From NCBI GenBank assembly GCA_014284505.1, contig JAAFYY010000001.1:6621845-6685844 (forward strand): a stretch of DNA of 64,000 nucleotides. Direction: 5' to 3'. The notes under the pieces are model-generated. The model ran no database searches, was not told where the DNA came from, and saw nothing but the letters and a program-made list of their open reading frames with translations. This DNA is from Streptacidiphilus sp. 4-A2. Lineage in GTDB: Bacteria > Actinomycetota > Actinomycetes > Streptomycetales > Streptomycetaceae. Of the stretch, positions 9,094-18,142 are shown one piece after another; within the stretch, counting starts at the first letter, position 1; each line of letters starts with the position of its first letter. Both the position numbers and the translations under genes were made by a program.

Positions 9094-9402
9094 GTGTTCT
9101 CCAAGTGTCGTGCGTGGGCAAGGCCCATGACAGACCCATACATTTCGGACAATCAGAAGGTTAGTAGGCGAACCCCTAACGCTCGCAACGGCTCGCTGGA
9201 AACGGGCAGTAGAGGAAATGCGGCAATACGATGAGCGGCCGCAGTGGCCACCCGGAAGCCGGTCAGGCCGTTGGAAACGGCCTGACCGGCGGAGCAGCGC
9301 GAGCGGGACCCCTGGGAGAGCCCGGGGCCGTGAAGTCACGGCCCCGCCCAACAGGCCACCGCTCCGCGGAGGTGCGCCCAGGAGGCGCCTGCCCTGCCTC
9401 GT
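9094..9402 (-). terminator. Non-coding gap with two strong stem-loops after copy 4
   Basis: 309 bases without a gene. Hairpin 1 at 9259-9290 has arms GCCGGTCAGGCCGTT and AACGGCCTGACCGGC. Hairpin 2 at 9323-9346 has arms CGGGGCCGTGA and TCACGGCCCCG. Both follow the stop of the Pro/Gln-rich gene and probably end its transcript. The promoter of copy 3 should lie at 9094-9200; no convincing -10/-35 pair is visible. Confidence 0.6.
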
Positions 9403-10129
9403 TCAGCCGTGGAAGGCGCTGTTGAGCTGGGAGCAGCTGTCGCCCTGGGTCTGGGACTCACCGCCGAGGACGGCGATCGGGAAGTTGGCCCGAACCACCG
9501 TCTGCGGGTCGCACTCCTGCTCCGGGTGGAAGACCTGCGGCACCAGCTGGTGGGCCGCGTTCGGCAGGGACTGCGGCGCCGTGACCGTCGGCGCGATCTG
9601 CGGGGCGATCTGCGGGGCGACCTGCGTCGAGTTCGGCGCCGCCTGCGGACCCGCGGGGCCTGCTGCTGCGGGGCCGCGTACTGCGGAGCCTGCTGCGGAG
9701 CCGCGTACTGCGGAGCCTGCTGCTGCGGGGCCGCGTACTGCGGAGCGGCGTACTGGGAGCCTGCTGCTGCGGCGCGGCGTACTGCGGGGGCGTACTGCGG
9801 GGCCTGCTGCGGCGCGGCGTACGGCGGGGCCTGCTGCGCGTACTGCGGGGGCGCGTACTGCGGAGCCTGCTGCGGAGCCGCGTACTGCGGGGGCGCGTAC
9901 TGCGGGGCCTGCTGCGGCGCGGCGTACTGCGGAGCCTGCTGCTGCGGGCCGCGTACTGCGGGGCCTGCTGCTGGGGAGCCGCGTACTGCGGAGCCTGCTG
10001 CGGCGCCCCGTACTGCGGAGCCGACTGCGGCGCCGGGTACTGCGGGTCGGCGAAGCCGACGCCGCCGCCCACGGCGGACAGGCCACCAACCATTGCGGTG
10101 AGAACTGCCATCTGGTGAAGCTTGCGCAT
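9403..10129 (-). CDS. Secreted Pro/Gln-rich repeat protein related to the NSAFxG family (copy 4)
   Basis: Starts MRKLHQMAVLTAMVGG with a signal peptide cut near GFADPQ. A long region of QYAAPQQAPQYAP-type repeats follows, about 120 residues. The C-terminal 75 residues are QVAPQIAPQIAPTVTAPQ, then a Cys in PEQECDPQTV, LGGESQTQ, and the end SCSQLNSAFHG. The two Cys and the tail match the three smaller neighbours, so this is a family member that gained a repeat domain. The frame changes near 9950, 9765 and 9655; at the first, GCGGGCCGCG occurs where sister repeats have GCGGGGCCGCG. Total about 242 residues. Wall or surface attachment is inference. Confidence 0.7.
9655..10060 (-). repeat. Pro/Gln/Tyr/Ala coding repeats
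   Basis: Many copies of short units encoding PQYAAPQQA and variants, with the base core GCGTACTGCGGRGCCTGC on the plus strand. They form the central domain of the secreted protein. The array is a likely site of copy-number change and of base-calling errors. Confidence 0.75.
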
Positions 10130-10708
10130 CTGCACTTCGCCCTTCATGCACACAACCATGACTACCCAATGTAACTATGCAAACGCTATCAGTAGTTGGC
10201 GGCAGTCTTCACGCCACTCCGCGCCCCGTGTCCCTCCGAATTCGCGCGATCCGCACCCCGGAATCCCGGCCGCCACCAGGCGTCAGTGGCATCCCAGCCG
10301 GCCTGCCACGGTGGCGTCCTGGTCAAAACGGCACGTCCAGAAACCCACGCACGGCTGAACTTCCCAGATATGACCGCCTTGACTTTCAGCTCTGTGCCCA
10401 CCCACGCCGCCGACTCACGGACGTCCGCGAACAATCCCCGGGGGAATGGAGTTGCCATGGATGCGAACACGCGTCGAAGTCACATAAGACGGCCATCGAA
10501 TGATCTTTTATGACGACCCGTCATATCGGAGGCAAGGCGGGCCGCCGCACCCCACGGTCCCGCCGCCGCCGCGAGGTTGGGACCCGCCGGCGACGGACGG
10601 GGCCGCGGCGCGCGAAGGCCTGGGCCGGCCGAGCCCCGTGGTCCGCCCCCGTCGGCGCTGGGCCGGCCGGGCGGAGCTTTCCGCCTCGATCCGCCAGGCC
10701 CGGAGCGG
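10130..10708. other. 579-base stretch without a supported gene
   Basis: Between the secreted gene cluster and the HAD phosphatase gene. Bases 10140-10520 have a lower GC content than the surroundings. Short open frames exist on both strands but none has a domain, a ribosome site or typical third-base GC. It holds one perfect palindrome (10510-10524), and should hold the promoter of copy 4 on the minus strand. Confidence 0.6.
10510..10524. promoter_or_regulatory. Palindrome ATGACG-ACC-CGTCAT
   Basis: Perfect 6-base inverted repeat in the low-GC part of the gap upstream of the HAD phosphatase gene. It could be an operator; no adjacent regulator gene suggests which protein would bind. Confidence 0.25.
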
Positions 10709-11555
10709 ATGAGCGAGGATGAGGGCGTGAACCATGCCTCCGCTGTGCGCCCCCGGGTCATTGCCACCGATCTCGACGGCACGCTGCTGCGCAGCGACGG
10801 AACCGTGTCCGAGCGGACCAGGGAGGCACTGACGCTGGCCGAGGCAGCGGGGCTGTGCATCGTCTTCGTCACCGGGCGGCCGCCGCGCTGGATGGAGGCG
10901 GTCAGCGCGGTCACCGGGCCGCACGGGATCGCGATCTGCTCCAACGGCGGCGCCGTGTACGACGTCCGGCGCGGGCAGCTGGTGTCGTCGTTCCCGCTGC
11001 GCCGGGAGGACGCGCTGGCGGTGGTGAAGTCCCTGCGGTCGGCGCTGCCGGAGGTGGGGTTCGCCTTCGAGTACCGGACGGTTTCGCCTCCGAGGCCCGC
11101 TACGACTCGCCGATGTGGGACGAGGCCGAGGCACAGCGGTGGATCGCCCCCGCCGAGGAGGTGCTGGCCTCGGCCGCCGGGGACCAGGTGTTCAAGGTGC
11201 TGGCCCGGCATCCGACGCTGGACCCGGACGAGTTCATGCGGCTGGCCCGCGCGGCGGCCGGGCAGCACGCGGAGATCACCCGCTCCAGCCCGCTGCTGGA
11301 GATCGGCGCCATCGGGGTGAGCAAGGCGACCACGCTGGCGCTGTGGTGCGCGGAGCGGGGGTGGCCGCGGAGGAGGTGGTCGCCTTCGGCGACATGCCGA
11401 ACGACCTGCCGATGCTGGCCTGGGCGGGCACCGCCTACGCCGTCGCCAACGCGCACCCGCTGGTGCTGGCGGCGACCGCCAACCGGGCTGGTGACCACGA
11501 CGCCGACGGGGTGGCCGAGGTGATCGAACAGGTGGTCCGGGAGTGGGCCGACTGA
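10709..11555 (+). CDS. Cof-type HAD-superfamily phosphatase (two indels)
   Basis: Motif I is VIATDLDGTLLRSDG, motif II is FVTGRPP, and the terminal motifs are FGDMPNDLPMLAWAG and AYAVANAHP. The cap domain (about residues 90-190) is of the Cof type. These enzymes dephosphorylate sugar phosphates, nucleotides or cofactors; substrate unknown. The frame changes near 11085 (in FAFEYRT-GFASEARYDSP) and near 11360 (before VAAEEVVAFGD). About 282 residues, normal for the family. The start ATG 10709 is 15 residues before the conserved block; a later GTG or ATG is also possible. Confidence 0.8.
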
Positions 11556-11581
11556 GCCCACGGCCCAGCGGTCTGTTGCGC

Positions 11582-13525
11582 TCAGTGGCCCGTGGCCGGT
11601 GGCCGGGCGCGGGGTTCAGAGCGGGGCGGTCCAGCAGACCACGGCGCCCTGCCGTCCGGTCCCGGCCGGTGCCAGGCGTCGCCGCCCAGCGCCCTGGCCC
11701 GCTCGGCCAGGTTCCGCAGTCCGCTGCGGCGGCCCCGCTCCGGGATGCCGATGCCGTCGTCGGCGACGGTGAGCAGCACCGCCGGCCGGCCCGTGCCCGC
11801 CTCCCGCAGCACCTGGGCCAGGTCCCGGCCGGGCTCGAACGCCCGGGGCGACGGCCCGCTGACCGGGCGCCCGTGGTCGTCGATGTGCGCGGTCGCGTCA
11901 ACGGTCACGGTGACCGCCGAGGCGTGGGCGTGCCGGGCGGTGTTGGACAGCATCTCCCGCAGCGCGGGATCAGCTGGCGGGTCACCGCCTCGTCCGCCAT
12001 CGCCTGCACCGGGCCGGTGAACACCACCGACGGCCGGAAGCCTAGCGGCGCGGCGGCGGCCGGCCTCGCGCAGCACCCGGTCCCGCAGGTCCTCGCCCGC
12101 GCCCGGGGTGCCCTCGTGCTGGAGCGCGTAGATGGCGGTGCGCACCTCGGCGATGGTGGCGTCCAGCTCGTCCACGCTGCGGCCGATGCGCTCGCGGACC
12201 TCCGGCTGTCCGGTCAGTCGGCCGGCGCTCTCCAGCATCATCCCGGTGGCGAAGAGCCGCTGGATCACCAGGTCGTGCAGGTCGCGAGCGATCCGGTCGC
12301 GGTCCTGGTAGACGGCCAGCCGGCGCTGGTCGCGCTGGCCCTCGGCGAGTCTGAGGGCCAGCGCGGCCTGCGCCGCGAACGCCTCCGCCAACTGCTGCTC
12401 GTCCGCGCCGAAGGCGGCGGCGCCCGGGGACCGGCAGACCACGACGGTGCCCAGGACCCGTCCGGCGCTCTTCATCGGCAGCGCCATGGCCGGGCCGAAC
12501 ATCCGCGCGATCCGGGCGTCGAGGCCGGACTCCGCGCCGTCCGCCAGCCGGACCGACTCGCCCGCCAGCAGCCGGGACGCCAGCCCGCCGGCCGGCAGGT
12601 ACTCGCCGGTGACGAACTCGGCGGCCTCGCCGTCGGCGTGGAAGACCCGCAGCCCGCCGTCCCCGGCCGGGAGCAGGATCAGCCCCAGCGCCGCCCCCGC
12701 CAGCTCCCGCACCTGCTCCGCGGCGCAGGCCAGCGCGGACTGGGCATCCTCGGAGATCAGCATGGCGGTGGTGACCTCGGCCGCCCCGGCGATCCAGCGC
12801 TCCCGGCGCAGACCCTCCTGGTAGAGCCTGGCGTTCTCGACGGCCACCCCGGCCGCCGCCGCCAGCGCTTCCAGCACCTGCTGGTCCTCGGCGGTGAAAT
12901 GGTGGCCGCCGCGCTTCTCGGTGACATAGAGGTTGCCGAAGACGGTGCGGCGCACCCGGATCGGGGTGATCAGCAGCGAACGCATCGGCGGGTGGTTCGC
13001 CGGGAAGCCGCCGGCCCGCGGATCGGCGGCCAGGTCGGGCAGCCGCAGTGACTCGCCGTGCTTCCCGAGCAGTCCGCGCCCGGACGGCGGCCGCCCCACC
13101 TCGCGGGCCCGCTCCGCGCCCATTCCGGACTCGACGAACTCGGCCAGTCCCTGGCCGTCGGGCCGGTGCACGCCGACGGCGGCATAGCGGGCGTCGGCGA
13201 GGCCGGCCGCGGCATCGGCGATGCGTTGCAGCGTCTCGTGCAGATCCAGCCCGGAGCTGACGGCGACCACCGCGCCCAGCAGCTCCCGCATCCGGTCGTT
13301 GACCACCGCGACCGCGTGCAGCCGCTCGGACACCTCGGTGACCAGTTCGTCCAGGCCGAGCCGGTCGGTGACCGACCGCAGGGCCGACGGATCAAGGCCC
13401 GGCAGGGCGGAGCCCGGCGCACCGTCGGCGTCCGGTGCATCGGCCGCGCCCGGCGCACCGTCGGCGTCCGGCGGCTCCGGGGAGCCCGGCGGCCCGGCGG
13501 AACCCGGGGGCTCTGGGGAGTCCAT
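11582..13525 (-). CDS. DevS/DosS-like sensor histidine kinase with two GAF domains
   Basis: About 647 residues. Pro/Ala/Asp-rich N-terminus, GAF 1 (about 60-190), GAF 2 (about 215-370), then HisKA_3 with the phospho-acceptor block DRDRIARDLHDLVIQRLF. The HATPase N-box is ALREMLSNTARHAHA and the G-box VADDGIGIPERGRRSGLRNL. The kinase belongs to the NarL-type class that senses gases or redox state, often through haem in GAF 1 in relatives. No response regulator gene is adjacent, so it is an orphan here. Two compensating indels at about 11970-12060 scramble the link before the N-box. The natural end may be the earlier stop at 11616 (VVCWTAPL). Confidence 0.8.
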   Translation of the reverse strand: MDSPEPPGSAGPPGSPEPPDADGAPGAADAPDADGAPGSALPGLDPSALRSVTDRLGLDELVTEVSERLHAVAVVNDRMRELLGAVVAVSSGLDLHETLQRIADAAAGLADARYAAVGVHRPDGQGLAEFVESGMGAERAREVGRPPSGRGLLGKHGESLRLPDLAADPRAGGFPANHPPMRSLLITPIRVRRTVFGNLYVTEKRGGHHFTAEDQQVLEALAAAAGVAVENARLYQEGLRRERWIAGAAEVTTAMLISEDAQSALACAAEQVRELAGAALGLILLPAGDGGLRVFHADGEAAEFVTGEYLPAGGLASRLLAGESVRLADGAESGLDARIARMFGPAMALPMKSAGRVLGTVVVCRSPGAAAFGADEQQLAEAFAAQAALALRLAEGQRDQRRLAVYQDRDRIARDLHDLVIQRLFATGMMLESAGRLTGQPEVRERIGRSVDELDATIAEVRTAIYALQHEGTPGAGEDLRDRVLREAGRRRAARLPAVGGVHRPGAGDGGRGGDPPADPALREMLSNTARHAHASAVTVTVDATAHIDDHGRPVSGPSPRAFEPGRDLAQVLREAGTGRPAVLLTVADDGIGIPERGRRSGLRNLAERARALGGDAWHRPGPDGRAPWSAGPPRSEPRARPPATGH

Positions 13526-13581
13526 GGCTGCGAATCTAGTTCGCGGGTCCCCGCCCGCCGCGCCGCCGCGCGGTCGGCCGG

Positions 13582-15300
13582 TCAGACTGTCAGCGCGTCG
13601 GCCGCCCGCTCCCGTTCCCGCATCCGCCGCAGCGGACCGTCCACCAGCGCCAGCTCGGACCAGTGGCCGCGCTGGACGATCCGGCCGGCGTCGAGCACCA
13701 CGATCTCGTCCACCGCTTCCAGACCGGCCAGCCGGTGGGTGATCAGCAGGGTGGCCCGGCCCCGGGTCGCGGCCAGCAGGTCGGCGGTGAGCGCGTCGGC
13801 GGTGGCCAGATCCAGGTGTTCGGCGGGCTCGTCCAGGATCAGCAGCGGAAAGTCCGCCAGCAGCGCCCGGGCCAGGGCCAGCCGCTGACGCTGGCCGCCG
13901 GAGATCCGCGCACCGTGCTCGCCGACCATGGTGTCCAGGCCCTCGGGCAGGCCACGGGCCCAGTCGTCCAGCCGGGCCGCGGCCAGCGCCGCCCACAGCT
14001 CCTGCTCCGCGCAGTCGGGACGGGCCAGCCGCAGATTCTCCCGCAGCGAGCTGTCGAAGACATGGGCGTCCTGCGCGCACAGGCCGATGACCTGGCGGAC
14101 CCGGTCGCCGTCCAGTGCGGTGGCGTCCACGCCGCCCAGGGTGATCCGGCCCGCGCGCGGCTCCAGGAACCGCAGCATGAGCATGGCCAGGGTGGTCTTG
14201 CCGGAGCCGCTGGCGCCGACCACGGCGATCCGGCGGCCCGGGGTGAACTCCAGACCGACCCCGGCCAGTGCCGCCTCCTCGCGTCCGGGCCAGACCGCGG
14301 ACAGGTCGCGGAGCTGGACCGGGAAGGGGTCGGCAGGCAGCGGCTGCGGCCGGGCGGGCTCGCGCACCGGCTCCGGCGCCTCGGTGACCTCGGCCACCCG
14401 CTGGGCGGCGCGCAGGCTGCGCTCGCGGATCTGCGCGGCCATCGGCAGTCCGGCGACCGCCTCGAACGCGGCCAGCGGCGTCAGTGCCAGCACCGCCAGC
14501 ATCACCCCGTGCACGCTGTGGTCGCCGACGGCGGTGATGCCCAGCGCCGCGCAGCCGGTGACGGTCAGTCCGGTGAGCAGGGTGACCAGCCCCGAACCGA
14601 GACCGGCGGTGGCGGCGGAGCGGGCGGCGAGCCGGCGCAGTTCGGCGTCGGTGGCCCGGATCCGGGCCAGCCGCTCGGGCAGCGCCCCGGCGACGGTCAG
14701 TTCCGCGGTCCCCGACAGCAGGTCCACCACCTCGGTGGTCAGCCGGCCACGGGTGGGGGCCTGCCGCCGCTCGGCGCCCCGGGACACCGCCACGGCCAGC
14801 GCGGGCACGGCCACCCCGGCCAGCAGCAGCCCCAGCGCCAGCAGCAGTCCGGCGGAGGGCAGCGCCCAGCCGAGCGCCAGCGTGGTGAGCACGCCGACGG
14901 CCAGGCCCGAGCGGAGCGGCAGCCGGTAGCGCAGATAGTGGTCCTGCATCGCGTCCACATCGGCGACCAGCCGGGAGAGCAGGTCTCCGGAGCGGAAGGC
15001 GAGCGCGGCGGGCGCCAGCCGTTCCAGCCGGACATACACGGAGGTGCGCAGTGCGCCCAGGGCGCGCAGTACCGCGTTGTGGGAGACCAGCCGCTCGGCG
15101 TAGCGGAAGGCGCTGCGGCCGAGGCCGAAGGTGCGGACCCCGGTGACCGCCATCATCAGGTAGAGCACCGGCGGCTGCTGCGCGGCACGGGCGATCAGCC
15201 AGCCGGAGAGGGCCATCAGCGCGATGCTGCACCCGAGGGCGAGCGCGCCGAGGGCGGAGGCGGTGCCCAGCCGGGGCCGGGTCTCGGCTTCGGTGACCAC
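13582..15300 (-). CDS. cydC: CydC subunit of the thiol-reductant ABC exporter
   Basis: 572 residues with about six membrane segments in the first 310 and an ABC ATPase after that: Walker A VVGASGSGKTT, signature RISGGQRQRLALARAL, Walker B PLLILDEPAEHLD, and the H-loop LLITHRLAG. CydDC exports cysteine and glutathione to the periplasmic side and is needed to assemble cytochrome bd. Starts at GTG 15300, 16 bases after the cydD stop. In several Streptomyces cydD and cydC form one fused gene; a single base change here would join the two frames, so the split may be an artefact. Confidence 0.88.
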   Translation of the reverse strand: MVTEAETRPRLGTASALGALALGCSIALMALSGWLIARAAQQPPVLYLMMAVTGVRTFGLGRSAFRYAERLVSHNAVLRALGALRTSVYVRLERLAPAALAFRSGDLLSRLVADVDAMQDHYLRYRLPLRSGLAVGVLTTLALGWALPSAGLLLALGLLLAGVAVPALAVAVSRGAERRQAPTRGRLTTEVVDLLSGTAELTVAGALPERLARIRATDAELRRLAARSAATAGLGSGLVTLLTGLTVTGCAALGITAVGDHSVHGVMLAVLALTPLAAFEAVAGLPMAAQIRERSLRAAQRVAEVTEAPEPVREPARPQPLPADPFPVQLRDLSAVWPGREEAALAGVGLEFTPGRRIAVVGASGSGKTTLAMLMLRFLEPRAGRITLGGVDATALDGDRVRQVIGLCAQDAHVFDSSLRENLRLARPDCAEQELWAALAAARLDDWARGLPEGLDTMVGEHGARISGGQRQRLALARALLADFPLLILDEPAEHLDLATADALTADLLAATRGRATLLITHRLAGLEAVDEIVVLDAGRIVQRGHWSELALVDGPLRRMRERERAADALTV

Positions 15301-15316
15301 CAGCGGCTCGACCGGC

Positions 15317-17020
15317 TCACCGGCCGCCCGCCGCGGGGGGCAGCAGGCCCACCGGCCCGGCAGCGTCAGGAACCGGCTGCGGCACCGGGCCCGGCAGCGG
15401 GATGCGGTAGACCTCGTCGGCGAGGGCCAGCAGTGCGGGGCGGTGCGCGGTCAGCACCACGGTCCGTCCGGCCGCGAGCCGGCCGACGGCGCGGACGACC
15501 GCGGCCTCGCTGGCGCCGTCCAGGTTGGCCGTCGGCTCGTCCAGCAGCACCAACGGCCGGTCCGCGAGGAACACCCTGGCCAGCGCCACCCGTTGCCGCT
15601 GGCCCCCGGACAGGCCGCGGCCGCCCTCGCCGATCCGGGTGTCGATGCCGTCCGGCAGCGACTGGACAAAGCCCAGCGCCTCGGCGCTGCGCAGGGCCTC
15701 GCGGACCGCGGTGTCGTCAGCGTCGGGGCGGGCCAGCCGGACGTTGTCGGCGACGCTCCCGGCGAACAGCACCGGCTGCTGCGGCAGCCAGGCGATCTGC
15801 CGGTGCCAGCCGGCCTGGTCGAGCTCGGCCAGCGGCACCCCGCCGACGGCCACGGCGCCGCTGTCCGGGCGGGTGAAGCCGAGCAGGACGGAGAGCAGGG
15901 TGCTCTTGCCCGCGCCGCTGGGGCCGGTGAGCGCGGTGACCCGGCCCGGCCGCAGCGTGAGCGTCAGCTCCTCCAGCGCCGGAGGTCCGGCCGGGTGGCT
16001 GACCCGCAGGCCGCTCACGGTGATGGCCGCCTCCGCCGGGACCGGCCGGGTTCCGGCCGCCGGGAGCGGGGTCTCCAGCACCTCGAAGATCTCCGCCGCC
16101 GCGCTCAGCCCCTCCACGCTCGCGTGGTAGTGGGTGCCGACCTGCCGCAGCGGGGTGTACACCTCGGGGGCCAGCACCAGTACCAGCAGCCCCAGGTAGA
16201 GCGAGAGCCCGCCGTCCACCAGCCGCAGGCCGATGCTGACCGCGACCAGCGCCACGGACAGGGTGGAGAGCAGCTCCAGGGTGTAGGAGGAGACAAAGGC
16301 GATCCGCAGAGTGCGCATGGTGCCGGCCCGGTAGTCGTCGGTGACCTCGCGCACGGTCCGGGCCTGGGCCTTGGCCCGGCCGAAGACCTTGAGCGTGGGC
16401 AGGCCCTCGACCACGTCCAGGAAGTGGTGCGACAGCCGGGCCAGCGAGCGCCACTGGCGGTCCATCCGCTGCTGGGTGGCCAGTCCGATCAGCACCATGA
16501 ACAGCGGGATCAGCGGCAGGGTGGCGGCGATGATGAGCGCGGAGAGCCAGTCCGCCCGCAGCACCACCGCCAGCAGCACCACCGGCACCACCACGGCCAG
16601 CGCCAGCTGCGGCAGATAGCGGGAGAAGTAGTCGTCCAGGGCGTCCACGCCCCGGGTGGCCAGGGTGGCCAGCTCACCACGGCGCTGGTCGGAGAGCCAG
16701 CCGGGGCCGAGCCCGGTGGCCCGTTCCAGCAGCGCCGCGCGCAGCTGCGACTTGACCGCCGCGGCGGCCCGGTGCGCGGCCAGCTCGGTGAGCCAGGCGA
16801 CCAGCGCCCGCCCGGCCGAGACCAGGGCCAGCAGCCCCAGCTGCGGCAGCAGTTGCCGGAGCTGGTCGTGCCGCTGGAAGCCGCCGACCACCAGGGTGGC
16901 GACCAGTACCGCCTGGGCGACCACCAGTGCCCCGGCCAGGCCGAGCAGCACCGAGGCGGCGAGGAACACTCGGGTGGCCCCGGCGTGGCGCAGCAGCCGC
17001 GGATCGACAGGTTTTTTCAC
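15317..17020 (-). CDS. cydD: CydD subunit of the thiol-reductant ABC exporter
   Basis: 567 residues: six membrane segments, then the ATPase with Walker A LTGPSGAGKSTLL, signature GRGLSGGQRQRVALARV, Walker B PLVLLDEPTANLD, and the switch His in VVLTAHRPALLAL. It forms a heterodimer with CydC. It follows cydB (17110) in the operon order cydA-B-D-C. The GTG start lies inside a parS-like palindrome. Intact. Confidence 0.9.
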   Translation of the reverse strand: MKKPVDPRLLRHAGATRVFLAASVLLGLAGALVVAQAVLVATLVVGGFQRHDQLRQLLPQLGLLALVSAGRALVAWLTELAAHRAAAAVKSQLRAALLERATGLGPGWLSDQRRGELATLATRGVDALDDYFSRYLPQLALAVVVPVVLLAVVLRADWLSALIIAATLPLIPLFMVLIGLATQQRMDRQWRSLARLSHHFLDVVEGLPTLKVFGRAKAQARTVREVTDDYRAGTMRTLRIAFVSSYTLELLSTLSVALVAVSIGLRLVDGGLSLYLGLLVLVLAPEVYTPLRQVGTHYHASVEGLSAAAEIFEVLETPLPAAGTRPVPAEAAITVSGLRVSHPAGPPALEELTLTLRPGRVTALTGPSGAGKSTLLSVLLGFTRPDSGAVAVGGVPLAELDQAGWHRQIAWLPQQPVLFAGSVADNVRLARPDADDTAVREALRSAEALGFVQSLPDGIDTRIGEGGRGLSGGQRQRVALARVFLADRPLVLLDEPTANLDGASEAAVVRAVGRLAAGRTVVLTAHRPALLALADEVYRIPLPGPVPQPVPDAAGPVGLLPPAAGGR

Positions 17021-17028
17021 GTGAAACA
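17013..17028. promoter_or_regulatory. parS-like centromere site over the cydD start
   Basis: TTTTTCACGTGAAACA matches the conserved ParB site TGTTTCACGTGAAACA at 15 of 16 bases, including the full 12-base palindrome TTTCACGTGAAA. The start codon of cydD is part of the palindrome. In Streptomyces, parS sites cluster around oriC and are bound by ParB for chromosome segregation (established knowledge). Confidence 0.75.
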
Positions 17029-17109
17029 GCTCCTCGCTCGGTCGACACCCGGTGCTGATGCGGTCCCGGCCCTGATCAGCGGGTGGTTCCGGTCAGCGGG
17101 CGGTCCTGG

Positions 17110-18114
17110 TCAGTGGGCGGTGGTGGGGATGTGCTGGACGCCGATCCGGCGGCGGAACACCCAGTAGGTCCAGCCCTGGTAGAGCAGCACCAGCGGGGTC
17201 GCGAAGCCCGCCACCCAGGTCATGATCGTCAGCGAGTAGTGGGCGGAGGCCGCGTTGCTGACGGTGAGGCTGAACGCCGGATCGGTGGTGGACGGCATCA
17301 CATCCGGGAAGAGCGCCAGGAACAGCGTCGCCACCGCCGCCACCACGGTCACCCCGGAGCAGATGAAGGCCCAGCCCTCGCGTCCCCCGAGGTTGCAGCC
17401 GAGCGCGGCCAGCAGTCCGGCCACCGCCAGCAGCAGCGTGACCAGGCTCCAGTTGTCGCCGCGGTCGGCCTGGGTCCACAGCAGGAAGGCGAGCGCCAGC
17501 ACGGCGGTGACCAGGCCGCTCCAGGTCGCGGTGGTACGGGCCCGCTCGCGGATGCCGCCGAGGGTCTTCAGCGCGGTGAACAGCGAGCCGTGGAAGGTGA
17601 ACAGCGCCAGCGTGGTGCACCCGCCGAGCAGCGCATAGGGGTTGAGCAGGGTCAGCAGGTTCCCGGTGAAGTTCTTCTGCTGGTCGATCGGCACGCCGTG
17701 GACGATGTTGGCGAAGGCCACGCCCCACAGGAAGGCGGGCAGCAGCGAGGTCCAGAAGATGACGGCCTCCCAGTTCCGCTTCCAGGCCGCGTCGTCGCGC
17801 TTGGCCCGGTACTCGAAGGCGACCACCCGCAGGATCAGGCAGACCAGGATGGCCAGCAGCGGGAAGTAGAAGCCGCTGAACAGGGTGGCGTACCAGTCGG
17901 GGAAGGCGGCGAAGGTGGCGCCGCCGGCGGTCAGCAGCCACACCTCGTTGCCGTCCCAGACCGGGCCGATGGTGTTGATCAGCACCCGGCGCTCCGGCTC
18001 GTTGCGCGCGAGCAGCTTGGTGAGGATCCCGACACCGAAGTCGAAGCCTTCGAGGAAGAAGTAGCCGGTCCACAGGACGGCGATAAGAACGAACCACACA
18101 TCGGGAAGGGACAT
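17110..18114 (-). CDS. cydB: Cytochrome bd oxidase subunit II
   Basis: 334 residues, intact, with about eight membrane segments. Typical blocks: MSLPDVWFVLIAVLWTGYF, LEGFDFGVGIL, NTIGPVWDGNEVWLLTAGG and FHGSLFTALKT. It pairs with CydA in the quinol oxidase that reduces oxygen at low oxygen tension. It lies 28 bases after cydA and 89 bases before cydD. The signal for its expression is the Rex site upstream of cydA. Confidence 0.93.
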   Translation of the reverse strand: MSLPDVWFVLIAVLWTGYFFLEGFDFGVGILTKLLARNEPERRVLINTIGPVWDGNEVWLLTAGGATFAAFPDWYATLFSGFYFPLLAILVCLILRVVAFEYRAKRDDAAWKRNWEAVIFWTSLLPAFLWGVAFANIVHGVPIDQQKNFTGNLLTLLNPYALLGGCTTLALFTFHGSLFTALKTLGGIRERARTTATWSGLVTAVLALAFLLWTQADRGDNWSLVTLLLAVAGLLAALGCNLGGREGWAFICSGVTVVAAVATLFLALFPDVMPSTTDPAFSLTVSNAASAHYSLTIMTWVAGFATPLVLLYQGWTYWVFRRRIGVQHIPTTAH

Positions 18115-18142
18115 GGCGGTCTCCTGTAGTGCTTCGGACGCG

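Noticed and set aside
9655-10060. CRISPR array
   Set aside because: The repeats are short, in frame, without unique spacers, and encode a Pro/Gln-rich domain of a secreted protein.
10500-10712. Small plus-strand frame before the HAD gene
   Set aside because: No ribosome site, no domain, and several overlapping frames are equally open.
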